Source of the DNA: an uncultured Pseudomonadota bacterium
GTDB lineage: Bacteria; Pseudomonadota; Alphaproteobacteria; RUG11792
Direction: 5' to 3'
Length of the DNA stretch: 17,376 nucleotides
Assembly (NCBI GenBank): GCA_902796745.1
Contig: CADBQC010000022.1
Span: forward strand, 1 to 17,376
Shown here one piece after another: positions 7,756-14,929 of the stretch; positions within the stretch are counted from its first letter, which is position 1, and each line of letters begins with the position of its first letter. The translations under genes and the position numbers were made by a program. The notes under the pieces were generated by a model, which saw only the letters and a program-made list of their open reading frames with translations, made no database searches and had not been told where the DNA came from.

Positions 7756-7773
7756 GTGTTATGAACCTATACA
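7748..7773 (-). repeat. IS terminal sequence, copy 1
   Basis: The 26 nt from 7748 to 7773 match 12240-12265 at 24 positions. On the minus strand both copies begin TGTATAGGTTC and contain the transposase start codon ATGAGACA near the inner end. The TG... start, the position at the 5' end of two fragments of the same transposase and the loss of similarity beyond it mark it as the IS terminus. No convincing matching end or target duplication was found on the other side. Confidence 0.7.
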
Positions 7774-7783
7774 GTCCTGGTCA

Positions 7784-7812
7784 TTGCCATCAAATTGCTA
7801 TTATCGTACAAT
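7784..7812 (+). promoter_or_regulatory. argS promoter
   Basis: TTGCCA (7784-7789) and TACAAT (7807-7812) are separated by exactly 17 bp, a good sigma-70 promoter. Transcription would start about 7819, giving a leader of only about 24 nt to the ATG at 7843, with no Shine-Dalgarno. The -35 box begins 10 bp after the end of the IS remnant. Confidence 0.65.
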
Positions 7813-7842
7813 TGATTAGTTTCCATAGTCTGTTTGAATTTG

Positions 7843-9585
7843 ATGTTTAATTCAATACGTAAATGCATTTTAGATGCTATGAAACCTTTTTGTAAGCCGG
7901 AAATTGTGGTTTCATGCGATGATATTGTTATAGAACGGCCAAAAGATAAAACATTTGGTGATCTGTATACCAACGTTGCTATGATGTTCGCAAAGAAGCT
8001 TGGGATTGCTCCGAAAGTGCTTGCTGAAGCGATTTGTAAAAAGTTAGATAAAAATGAAGATGTTTCTGAAGTTTCAATAGCTGGAGCAGGTTTTATAAAT
8101 TTTAGATTACATAATAGGACTTGGCAAAATGTTATATCAGAGATAATTGAAAAACAAGATAGCTGTGGTCATTCAAATATTTTTGAAAATACCCCCATAA
8201 ATTTGGAATTCGTTTCTGCAAACCCGACAGGGCCTCTGCACACTGGTCATGCTAGAAATGCTGTTTTTGGAAGCGTTGTAGCAAATTTGCTGGAACGCGT
8301 GGGATACAAAGTAACTCGTGAATTTTACATCAACGACCAAGGAAATCAGATAAAGTTTTTAGCGCGCTCCGTATATCTTCGATACTGCGAGGCTTTAGGA
8401 GAGACTGTTTCTGACAATGATTTTACTTCTGATATGTATTGTGGAGAGTATATTAAAGATTTGGCTAAAAGTTTAATCGAAGAACATGGAAATCAATATT
8501 TAAATAAAAAGGAAACTGAATGGCTTGATTTCTTCTGTCGGTATTCAATCGACAAGATGATGGAAAATGTCAAAAAAGACCTGGCTCTTCTCGGTGTTGT
8601 GATGGATAAATACACATCCGAAGCTGAACTGTGCAAACGTAACCTTGTGAATGACGCTCTAGAAATATTGAAAAAGCGAGGTGATATTTATGAGGGGACA
8701 CTGCCCAAACCTAAGGGAATTACGGATTCTGACGATTGGGAAGAACGTCCGCAAACTTTATTTCGTTCAACGAAATACGGAGATGACGTTGATAGAGCCA
8801 TACGCAAAGCAGATGGCACTTGGACATATTTCGCTGGAGATTTAGCTTATCATTTAGATAAAATCCGACGTGGTTTTACCAAGATGATAGCTATTTTAGG
8901 TGCGGATCATAATGGGTATGTTAAGCGTCTAAAGTCGGCGGTAAATGCACTAAGTGAAGGGCATGCCAGCTTAGAAGTGCGACTATATCAACTGGTAAAC
9001 TTTCTTGAAAATGGAAAACCTGTTAGAATGTCCAAACGTGCAGGGACGTTCATAACACTAAAAGAAGTCGTAGAACGTGTAGGAAAAGACGTCACTAGAT
9101 ATATGATGATTTCGAGACATCACGATGTCATGATAGATTTTGATTTTGTCAAAGCTGTTGAACAGTCAATGGACAATCCACTTTTTTATATTCAATACGC
9201 TTATGCGCGAATATGTTCTGTCTTCAGGCATTTTGAAGCAGAAAATGGAAAGATTGATAAAAATGAGTTGATGAATTGTGATAAGTCAATACTCTCTGAT
9301 GAAGCAGAACTCTCACTTATAAAGGCATTAGCTTTCTGGAAGGAACAGATAAAATCAACAGCAATGGCAATTGAACCGCATAGAATTCCTGCATATATGC
9401 AAAATATAGCGTCGTTATTTCATGCTCTGTGGAATAAGGGCAAAATCAATACAACCCTGAGATTCATAGACCCTACAAATAGGAAGGATACTATAGCCAG
9501 GTTGTCACTACTTATGGCAACAAAAATTATTTTGGAAGATGGGTTTGATATAATTGGGATAACCCCGATGTCAGAGATGAGGTGA
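7843..9585 (+). CDS. argS: Arginyl-tRNA synthetase
   Basis: Class I aminoacyl-tRNA synthetase that charges tRNA-Arg in the cytoplasm. It opens with an N-terminal domain of the ArgS type (IRKCILDAMKPF..., FGDLYTNVAM, AGAGFINF). The HIGH motif appears as NPTGPLHTGHARNAV, the insert FYINDQGNQI follows, and the KMSK-equivalent is VRMSKRAG. The C-terminal anticodon-binding domain includes NPLFYIQYAYARI and ends ...SEMR. About 580 aa is the standard length. I chose the ATG at 7843; an in-frame TTG at 7834 would add three residues and neither has a Shine-Dalgarno. It is the first gene of a unit with the SPOR-domain gene 10 bp downstream, an order common in alphaproteobacteria. Confidence 0.97.
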   Translation: MFNSIRKCILDAMKPFCKPEIVVSCDDIVIERPKDKTFGDLYTNVAMMFAKKLGIAPKVLAEAICKKLDKNEDVSEVSIAGAGFINFRLHNRTWQNVISEIIEKQDSCGHSNIFENTPINLEFVSANPTGPLHTGHARNAVFGSVVANLLERVGYKVTREFYINDQGNQIKFLARSVYLRYCEALGETVSDNDFTSDMYCGEYIKDLAKSLIEEHGNQYLNKKETEWLDFFCRYSIDKMMENVKKDLALLGVVMDKYTSEAELCKRNLVNDALEILKKRGDIYEGTLPKPKGITDSDDWEERPQTLFRSTKYGDDVDRAIRKADGTWTYFAGDLAYHLDKIRRGFTKMIAILGADHNGYVKRLKSAVNALSEGHASLEVRLYQLVNFLENGKPVRMSKRAGTFITLKEVVERVGKDVTRYMMISRHHDVMIDFDFVKAVEQSMDNPLFYIQYAYARICSVFRHFEAENGKIDKNELMNCDKSILSDEAELSLIKALAFWKEQIKSTAMAIEPHRIPAYMQNIASLFHALWNKGKINTTLRFIDPTNRKDTIARLSLLMATKIILEDGFDIIGITPMSEMR

Positions 9586-9595
9586 CAGTATAAAA

Positions 9596-10606
9596 ATGAA
9601 TGATAATTTCAAAGGAAGAAAACCTGGGGATAGTCGGCAAAGATATTTAAGATATGATGATGTTTTTATGTCTCCAAAAAGAGGGGCAAAACAGAGAAAC
9701 ACCAAGCCGTCTTGGGAAGCGTCTGAATCTTGGAATGAGCAAGAGGAACCGGAAATGTCACAAGAATACGACGATTATCGTTCCTCATCTCAGGAATATA
9801 TCCCTGAAGATGAGGCTCAAGAAACAGGGTATTTTTCTGGGCAAAATAACATAATAAATGAGCGGATGATACGTTACCAGAAACGTAAGTTGCCACCATT
9901 GCAACGGTACAATCCAAATGTTCATCGTGATGCTTATGCGGAATTTAATCAGTCTTATTGGGATAGTGACAGGGGAGCTCCGCGACGGCAGAGATTGTTG
10001 CCATTTGGAGAGCTTTGGCAAAAATTTATAATTACCTTTGCGTCAATTCTATCTTTAGTTTGCATCTCTTGGCTTATTTATAATTGGAACAGTAATTCTT
10101 CACATTACCCACGCGATTCACACGACATACCGATTATAGAACCGAGTCAATCATCGTTTAAAGTGCTTCCTGAGGCTCCAGGTGGGGCAGATATACCATA
10201 TAAGGATAAGGCAGTGTATGGCGTAGTGGATAATTCGATCGCATCAGATAGCCAAGAAGAACGCCTTCTTCCTCCTCAGGAAGAAACTTTCCAAATACCC
10301 GAACGACATCAAGCATTCCAAGGTGAAAATGATGTTGAGGAATATTCCATAGTGAGTGAAAAACTATATTTCATAAAACTTTCTCCAGGTAAGGATCGCC
10401 AAGTTTTGTTAAATGAAGCAAAATTACTTAAGAAAAAATACGGAAATGTTTTTGAAGGCAAGGATATCTTTGTTAAAAAAGTTAGTAGTTCAAAGGGAGA
10501 TACCCAACGAGCGATACTAGTCGGACCTTATACCTCCCAACAAATGGCTTTAGATGTGGCTAAAAAGCTGGGAGAGCGCTGTTCTGTGATTTCTGTGCGG
10601 GAATGA
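9596..10606 (+). CDS. Membrane-anchored SPOR-domain protein
   Basis: A 336-aa protein with type II topology. Residues 1-140 are polar, acidic and Tyr-rich, and probably cytoplasmic. A single membrane helix spans about 143-164 (FIITFASILSLVCISWLIY). A disordered Pro/Glu-rich linker leads to a C-terminal SPOR-like domain at about 257-335, visible in LYFIKLSPGK, the basic helix LLNEAKLLKKKYG, RAILVGPYTSQQMALDVAKKL and the final strand CSVISV. SPOR domains bind denuded peptidoglycan at the septum, so a cell-wall or division role is inferred. The Shine-Dalgarno GAGGTGA (9579-9585) overlaps the argS stop, so the two genes are co-transcribed and possibly translationally coupled. The argS-SPOR arrangement supports an alphaproteobacterial origin. 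Confidence 0.85.
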   Translation: MNDNFKGRKPGDSRQRYLRYDDVFMSPKRGAKQRNTKPSWEASESWNEQEEPEMSQEYDDYRSSSQEYIPEDEAQETGYFSGQNNIINERMIRYQKRKLPPLQRYNPNVHRDAYAEFNQSYWDSDRGAPRRQRLLPFGELWQKFIITFASILSLVCISWLIYNWNSNSSHYPRDSHDIPIIEPSQSSFKVLPEAPGGADIPYKDKAVYGVVDNSIASDSQEERLLPPQEETFQIPERHQAFQGENDVEEYSIVSEKLYFIKLSPGKDRQVLLNEAKLLKKKYGNVFEGKDIFVKKVSSSKGDTQRAILVGPYTSQQMALDVAKKLGERCSVISVRE

Positions 10607-10634
10607 GATAACGTAATTATAAACGACAAGTACG

Positions 10635-10657
10635 ATATACTCAGATGAGTATATTTT
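10635..10657 (+). terminator. Terminator after argS-SPOR unit
   Basis: ATATACTC (10635-10642) pairs perfectly with GAGTATAT (10647-10654) around an AGAT loop, followed by TTT. It lies 28 nt after the stop of the SPOR gene. The stem is AT-rich and the T-run short, so it is only a modest terminator. Confidence 0.45.
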
Positions 10658-10797
10658 ACTTCACAGTCTATTCTCTTGATCGATTTTAATATTCTCTCAG
10701 CTCCATTTAAAGCCACATTTCTTAAATTAAGCTGATTCGTCTATCTGTCCTAATTCTCGTCTTGCATCTAGTACACTCGGACAACAATGAGAGAAAT

Positions 10798-10826
10798 TTG
10801 CCCGCTCATAAAAACTATGTTATCCT
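10798..10826 (+). promoter_or_regulatory. Promoter of the secreted 348-aa protein
   Basis: TTGCCC (10798-10803) and TATCCT (10821-10826) are 17 bp apart, and TGT directly before the -10 adds an extended -10 element. The leader to the ATG at 10877 is about 45 nt. Confidence 0.6.
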
Positions 10827-10876
10827 ACTCATGGGACGGTTTTATACGTAATTTTTTTAGAATAGGAGGATAAGTA

Positions 10877-11923
10877 ATGTTAAACAAAAAGTGTTTATTT
10901 TTTGGGGGGCTATACTTAGTTAATATTATAGCTATATTTGTTTCTATTTTGAGTGATGTTATAGCGAAAACAAACCTATGTGATTTTAGGAGTGAGTTAA
11001 ATCAGATAGCTTGGGAATCAAAATGTTCTACGAGAGAAGATAAGATACAGCATTATAAGTACCATAGGTATTACGATGACGATTATAAGCATTCCTGGAT
11101 TCTTGATAAATATTATGAGGAGTCCAGGACAAGAGTAATCGGGAAAGCCATAGGTGATTGTGTTGCTGATGAGGGGGAGTTTAAAGGTAAGAAAGCTGAT
11201 AATATCATAACATTTGAGAACACACGTCCAGAAAAGTATACACCTGCAAACTGGAATGCAGTTATTTTGTATAACTATGTTCATGAAGCTATTAATAGGA
11301 GCAATCTTTATAGAACTGGAAAATCACATAGTAACGATATATCGAATGTAAAGGAAGTATTGGGAAATAAACTTGAGAGAATAAAGGCGTATTATGAGGA
11401 TTACTATCAAGAACGCTTCAAAAATGATGCGGAGGAATTGAACCATTTATTAAATTCACTCGAGAAAAACCTGGATGATGCTGTTAATTATATACAAGAA
11501 TATGTAGATGCTCTTAAGTTGAATGAAGATTTATTCTCGTTTGGACAATGCAAACTGAAGAATATTCTAGCTCCTAACGTGAAGAACCAAAAGAGTCACA
11601 AGTTGAACGAAGGCGCATGTTTTTTTATCGGAATCATGTTAACTGATAAAAAAAATAAAAACAAATCGTACCGTTTCTGGCCAACCATTAGTTGTTACGA
11701 TAATCAGTTGTATATTGTAGAATTAGAGTACAAAGAGCGCCAGTGGATAACAGATGCTATAAACGGAATTACGCGGGAAAAACGCGGCGATACAATCAAT
11801 ATTCAAGATCTAGATGCATTAAAAAAGGAGGGAAAACTGTTACTGGAGCGATTGGACGGATTAGTTGAACTTCCTACCGAAGAATTATGGAACGAGTGGC
11901 ATCCGAAAAATGAGGGAAAATAG
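10877..11923 (+). CDS. Secreted protein of unknown function
   Basis: A 348-aa protein with no family that I can name. Residues 1-30 form a signal peptide or membrane anchor (long hydrophobic stretch 8-26, possible cleavage after VIA30). The mature part is strongly charged and Tyr/Lys/Asp-rich, with six cysteines (35, 50, 95, 225, 248, 273) that could form three disulfides. Residues about 155-215 are likely helical or coiled coil (VKEVLGNKLERIKAYYEDYY and onward). The C-terminal part contains a YRFWPTISCYDNQLYIVELEY stretch that looks like beta strands. The start is set by the very strong Shine-Dalgarno TAGGAGGA (10863-10870). With its own promoter and terminator it is a stand-alone unit. Like the 427-aa protein at 3099 it is exported and Cys-containing, but I see no sequence similarity between them. 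Confidence 0.85.
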   Translation: MLNKKCLFFGGLYLVNIIAIFVSILSDVIAKTNLCDFRSELNQIAWESKCSTREDKIQHYKYHRYYDDDYKHSWILDKYYEESRTRVIGKAIGDCVADEGEFKGKKADNIITFENTRPEKYTPANWNAVILYNYVHEAINRSNLYRTGKSHSNDISNVKEVLGNKLERIKAYYEDYYQERFKNDAEELNHLLNSLEKNLDDAVNYIQEYVDALKLNEDLFSFGQCKLKNILAPNVKNQKSHKLNEGACFFIGIMLTDKKNKNKSYRFWPTISCYDNQLYIVELEYKERQWITDAINGITREKRGDTINIQDLDALKKEGKLLLERLDGLVELPTEELWNEWHPKNEGK

Positions 11924-11950
11924 GCCAACAAATAACAAGTCACCGTCCAC

Positions 11951-11986
11951 AAAAAAGAAGGCTTCGAATAGAAACGGAGCTTTTTT
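11951..11986 (+). terminator. Rho-independent terminator
   Basis: AAGGCTTCG (11958-11966) pairs with CGGAGCTTT (11975-11983) with two G-T pairs and an 8-nt loop. The flanking A-run (11951-11956) and the T-run (11981-11986) complete a classical, possibly bidirectional, terminator 27 nt after the stop of the secreted gene. Confidence 0.75.
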
Positions 11987-12058
11987 GTCATAGATAAGCA
12001 TGACTAAACGAACTAAAAATTACATAAAATAAGAGCTTTCTCATGCTTCTTTCCAACA

Positions 12059-12247
12059 TTAAAACCACTTCTTTCGCCGATAATACGTAGTTCGACTGAT
12101 GCCTACATTATTGTTGGTAATCCCATGACGGTGAAGCAATTCCCAGTGTTTGACCTGTTTTTCAGGAAGTTTCGCAAAACTGGAGACTTTTCTTCTATTT
12201 GCTCTACTTAAATCGCCTTAGCCCTCTCAAGCCAAATTTTGTCTCAT
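12059..12247 (-). pseudogene. N-terminal fragment of IS481-like transposase
   Basis: The minus-strand frame starting at ATG 12247 reads MRQNLA, stop, EG, stop, then a continuous 52-codon stretch beginning GDLSRANRRKVSSFAKLPEK and including QVKHWELLHRHGITNNNVGI and SRTTYYRRKKW before a stop at 12059. The SRTTYYRRKK segment is a helix-turn-helix of the kind that opens IS481/IS3-type transposases. Only this N-terminal part survives; the catalytic core is missing. It belongs to the same IS as the remnant at 7269-7755: both begin MRQ at the same distance inside the shared terminal sequence, and both contain AAAAGTCTCCAG at the same distance. The two fragments are complementary, this one keeping the HTH and the other the integrase core. 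The rest of 11987-12058 shows nothing recognisable. Confidence 0.75.
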
Positions 12248-12265
12248 ATGTTAGGAACCTATACA
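12240..12265 (-). repeat. IS terminal sequence, copy 2
   Basis: Second copy of the 26-nt IS end, 24/26 identical to 7748-7773 and in the same orientation relative to its transposase fragment. On the minus strand it begins TGTATAGGTTCCTAAC. Confidence 0.7.
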
Positions 12266-12275
12266 AATTTTTTTG

Positions 12276-12304
12276 TTGAACGAGCTTATTAATGCTGATA
12301 GGAT
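12276..12304 (+). promoter_or_regulatory. Promoter of leader ORF and permease
   Basis: TTGAAC (12276-12281) and TAGGAT (12299-12304) are 17 bp apart, and TGA immediately before the -10 hexamer gives an extended -10. It starts 10 bp after the end of the second IS fragment. Confidence 0.5.
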
Positions 12305-12331
12305 ATATGGTATAGTTTTTAGGACAGGAGA

Positions 12332-12457
12332 ATGACATATGAGAGTTTTAAGTGTGTTGTGTCGTTTTTTCTCCTTGTCAAGATTTTTTCGATTTACTGG
12401 CTTCCAGAGAAGCTAGTAAGAATTTATTGTCTCCATTTAATATCCAGTATTTTTTAG
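12332..12457 (+). CDS. Possible leader peptide ahead of the permease
   Basis: Between promoter and permease lies a strong Shine-Dalgarno region AGGACAGGAG (12321-12330) that must serve a small ORF. Two starts are possible. ATG at 12332, about 7 nt after AGGA, gives a 41-aa hydrophobic peptide (MTYESFKCVVSFFLLVKIFS, then IYWLPEK...). ATG at 12339, 8 nt after GGAG, gives a 25-aa peptide (MRVLSVLCRFFSLSRFFRFT...) ending at 12416. In the longer frame, adjacent Tyr-Trp codons (TAC TGG, 12395-12400) fall in the 5' arm of the hairpin at 12394-12419. It stops 21 nt before the permease. A regulatory leader is the best reading, but both ORFs are short and could be chance products. Confidence 0.35.
   Translation: MTYESFKCVVSFFLLVKIFSIYWLPEKLVRIYCLHLISSIF
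12394..12419 (+). promoter_or_regulatory. Hairpin in the permease leader, possible attenuator
   Basis: TTACTGGCTTC (12394-12404) pairs with GAAGCTAGTAA (12409-12419) over 11 bp with one G-T pair and a CAGA tetraloop. It is 59 nt upstream of the permease ATG. No T-run follows directly (GAATTTATTG), though six T occur at 12450-12455, so it is not a simple terminator. Confidence 0.45.
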
Positions 12458-12478
12458 TTATCTTTATATGAGGAAGAA

Positions 12479-13645
12479 ATGAATAAGCAGATTACATCTA
12501 TTTTATTAGTGGCAGGGACTTGCATTGGTGCTGGAATGCTAGCATTACCAATGGCTTTAGCTAAACTCGGAGTTGTCCCAAGCTTAGTTATAATGTTTGC
12601 AATATGGTTTTTGACATATTATCCATCGCTGGTGAGCGTAGAGTTAAATCTACATTCTGAACGCGGTCTGTCTTTGGGTTTATTAGGGCAAAAATTCTCT
12701 GGTAAAATCGCAGAAATAATAGGTGAAACCAGTGTAAAACTACTGTCGTATGCGCTACTGGCTGCATACATATATGGCGGTTCATCAATAATCCAAAAAC
12801 TTATCGGAGCAGAATGTTCTAATTTAGCTATACAAACAATATTGAGTATTGGCATTGTTATTTTATTGTTGTGTCCAACGCGTATTATCTCTAAAATCAA
12901 CAACATCGCGTTCATTGGGTTTTTAGGATTATTCTTTTTGCTGATGGTAAAAATTATAAATTGCGTTGACTATCACAATGTGCCATGGAGTGTCGCTCCA
13001 AATTTCGGCAATATTTCAGCAATAGCGACTATTGTTTTCACTTCATTCGGATATCAGGTCATTTTCCACTCTCTTAGAGATTATTGTGGGAAAGACGTTC
13101 CAATGTTAAAACGAGCATTTTTCTATGGAAGTATTATTCCTATGATTGTGTATATGGTTTGGACTTGTGGTGTTCTATGCGTTATTTACAAATCAAATCG
13201 TGAGTTCTTCGGGCTCATGCTGAATGGAAAAATAGAAGTTGGCGATTTAATTCAGGAGTTATCAGTCATCTTCAAATTTTCTAAATTACAGGTTATAATT
13301 TGGTGGCTTTCTATCTTCACAATTCTAACATCAATAATAGGAGTTGGACTTGGACTGACAGAATCATACACTTTAGGATTGCAAGATAAAATTAAGTGTC
13401 CTCGGTTCATTGCAACGCTCGCTACAATACTTCCTGCATACGGCATATCTGCAATTGTTCCTAATGCATTTATAAAAACTTTATCATTTGCTGGAGCTAT
13501 ACTAGTAGTCATCGCTATATTGTTGCCAACTTACCTGTTCTTCAAAGCGAAAATACAGCAACCATACTTATGTATTTTGAATAAGTTCGTTTTACTTATT
13601 TGCGTTATTGCAGGACTGATGATAATGTTGTTGGAAATTTTTTAA
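12479..13645 (+). CDS. Aromatic amino acid (Trp/Tyr) permease
   Basis: A 388-aa integral membrane protein of the hydroxy/aromatic amino acid permease (HAAAP; Trp/Tyr permease) family, which imports Tyr or Trp by proton symport across the inner membrane. The N-terminal signature TCIGAGMLALPMAL (14-27) in the first helix is typical. About eleven hydrophobic segments follow, with the conserved SFGYQVIFHSLRDYCGKD region (about 188-205) and SIIGVGLGLTES further on. Length is normal (about 400 aa). The ATG follows AGGAAG (12471-12476) at 2 nt spacing, a weak close-set site. It is preceded by a promoter, leader ORF and hairpin and followed by a clear terminator, so it is an independent unit. I cannot tell TyrP from Mtr or TnaB by eye. 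Such permeases are frequent in intracellular bacteria. Confidence 0.88.
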   Translation: MNKQITSILLVAGTCIGAGMLALPMALAKLGVVPSLVIMFAIWFLTYYPSLVSVELNLHSERGLSLGLLGQKFSGKIAEIIGETSVKLLSYALLAAYIYGGSSIIQKLIGAECSNLAIQTILSIGIVILLLCPTRIISKINNIAFIGFLGLFFLLMVKIINCVDYHNVPWSVAPNFGNISAIATIVFTSFGYQVIFHSLRDYCGKDVPMLKRAFFYGSIIPMIVYMVWTCGVLCVIYKSNREFFGLMLNGKIEVGDLIQELSVIFKFSKLQVIIWWLSIFTILTSIIGVGLGLTESYTLGLQDKIKCPRFIATLATILPAYGISAIVPNAFIKTLSFAGAILVVIAILLPTYLFFKAKIQQPYLCILNKFVLLICVIAGLMIMLLEIF

Positions 13646-13671
13646 AAAATCGTTCTTTATTGTCTCATACC

Positions 13672-13712
13672 AAAGATGTCTTAAATAAATTTTATCGAAG
13701 GCATCTTTTTTT
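13672..13712 (+). terminator. Rho-independent terminator of the permease gene
   Basis: AAAGATGTCTT (13672-13682) pairs with AAGGCATCTTT (13698-13708) over 11 bp with one G-T pair and a 15-nt loop; seven T end it (13706-13712). On the minus strand no T-run follows, so it should not terminate the convergent operon. Confidence 0.8.
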
Positions 13713-13733
13713 AGCTCGCATACTTATGATAGG

Positions 13734-14870
13734 CTAGCTGTTTTTATATAGCAATAAATGGCGTAAACAAAGTAATAAGTCACGAATTTTACCTGATAAA
13801 ATACTCATTTTGTCACACATTACACCGAAAAATACCTGTTCAGTGCAATCCAAAACAGAACCATCTGCAATATCCGCGCTATGTAGCTTATTCGCTATAC
13901 TTAATAAGTCAATTAGTGAGTTCAATTCGTAGTCATCATTCATACAGTCATCTAAAAACGTTTTCAGAGAGTTGTCATCCAAGTTAATCGGATTGTATTC
14001 TTTACTTATCTCACTTATCTTATCGCTTATATGTATTAGATTTTTTGATTGTTGTTCTCCAAGATAAGTATCGTCATTTGATCTTTCTTTGTATAAAGAC
14101 TTATAGATCAAATTATAAGCTAAGTATACTTCAGTAGTATGCTGTGACAACATACATACATTGATTATTTCTTCGTATGCGAGTACTACCATACGTAATA
14201 AAATCATCTGGGATTGTTGAAATTTCCCAAGAGTCTCCATAGTTTTATCAATTTCAGATACCAGCGAATTTAGGCATTGCCTTGAATAGCTTTCAATAAT
14301 TTGTGTAGGAATTTTTCCCATCAGAATGTGCGTATAGTCCTCAACTATACTGGAAACAAACCCATTTTTTTCAATTAAATTATCACACTTTAAATCTACA
14401 TCATTCGAGACACTTCCGACAAAGAATAGTTTAAAAGGAGAAATTTTATAGTTATCCGATATTTTAAACTCATTTGCCATTTTATCTATTAATATCCGAT
14501 CATTTTGTTGTTTCCGACAACTCAATAGGTATAACAATTCAGCTGTTTCATTTGAAGGTTTTGTTATGTATGAACTACATATTCCTTTCAAAACTTCTAC
14601 ACTTGGCGTTTTTCCCTCCTCGGTATTCACTTTGCTTATCGTCTTGATATCCTGCTCTGTTAAAGTTTGCAAAGGAAATACTTCGTTTTGTCTGGTTAAT
14701 TTTCCATTTTTATCAAGTGTATTTGTATTAGGTGAACTGATTACCAAAACCAAGCGAGATGTTTCTTTAACTTCTGACGCATTAATTAAAGCTGTCGATA
14801 CAGCAATGTGACAAAGAAGGCAACAACATATATCTAAAATCTTGAATATTTTCTCTCTGATTTTTGCCAT
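13734..14870 (-). CDS. Secreted helical protein of unknown function
   Basis: Last gene of the minus-strand operon, 378 aa from the ATG at 14870. I prefer this start because AGGA (14880-14877) lies 6 nt upstream and the product then begins with a signal peptide: MAKIREKIFK, a Cys-rich hydrophobic core (ILDICCCLLCHIAVSTALI) and a probable cleavage site after INA31. A GTG at 14948 in the same frame, overlapping the end of rlpA by 19 bp, would add 26 residues but has a badly spaced Shine-Dalgarno and would bury the signal. The mature protein looks mainly alpha-helical, with no motif I can name. It lies 59 bp after rlpA, so it is probably co-transcribed with rlpA and the M16 protease, hinting at an envelope role. 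That is inference. Confidence 0.8.
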   Translation of the reverse strand: MAKIREKIFKILDICCCLLCHIAVSTALINASEVKETSRLVLVISSPNTNTLDKNGKLTRQNEVFPLQTLTEQDIKTISKVNTEEGKTPSVEVLKGICSSYITKPSNETAELLYLLSCRKQQNDRILIDKMANEFKISDNYKISPFKLFFVGSVSNDVDLKCDNLIEKNGFVSSIVEDYTHILMGKIPTQIIESYSRQCLNSLVSEIDKTMETLGKFQQSQMILLRMVVLAYEEIINVCMLSQHTTEVYLAYNLIYKSLYKERSNDDTYLGEQQSKNLIHISDKISEISKEYNPINLDDNSLKTFLDDCMNDDYELNSLIDLLSIANKLHSADIADGSVLDCTEQVFFGVMCDKMSILSGKIRDLLLCLRHLLLYKNS

Positions 14871-14876
14871 TACCAA

Positions 14877-14880
14877 TCCT
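14877..14880 (-). promoter_or_regulatory. Ribosome binding site that decides the start at 14870
   Basis: AGGA on the minus strand (14880-14877) is 6 nt from the ATG at 14870. This supports the internal ATG over the upstream GTG at 14948. Confidence 0.55.
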
Positions 14881-14929
14881 GCGCTCTCAGATATATTTTT
14901 ATTATATTCCACGAGAGAGTGCGCATCAA

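Noticed and set aside
9654-10021. Overlapping ORFs on both strands in the SPOR gene
   Set aside because: Out-of-frame shadows of the N-terminal part of the SPOR protein, without start signals.
13664-13671. GTCTCATAC resembling the inner part of the IS end
   Set aside because: Only about eight bases match, with no further similarity; chance.
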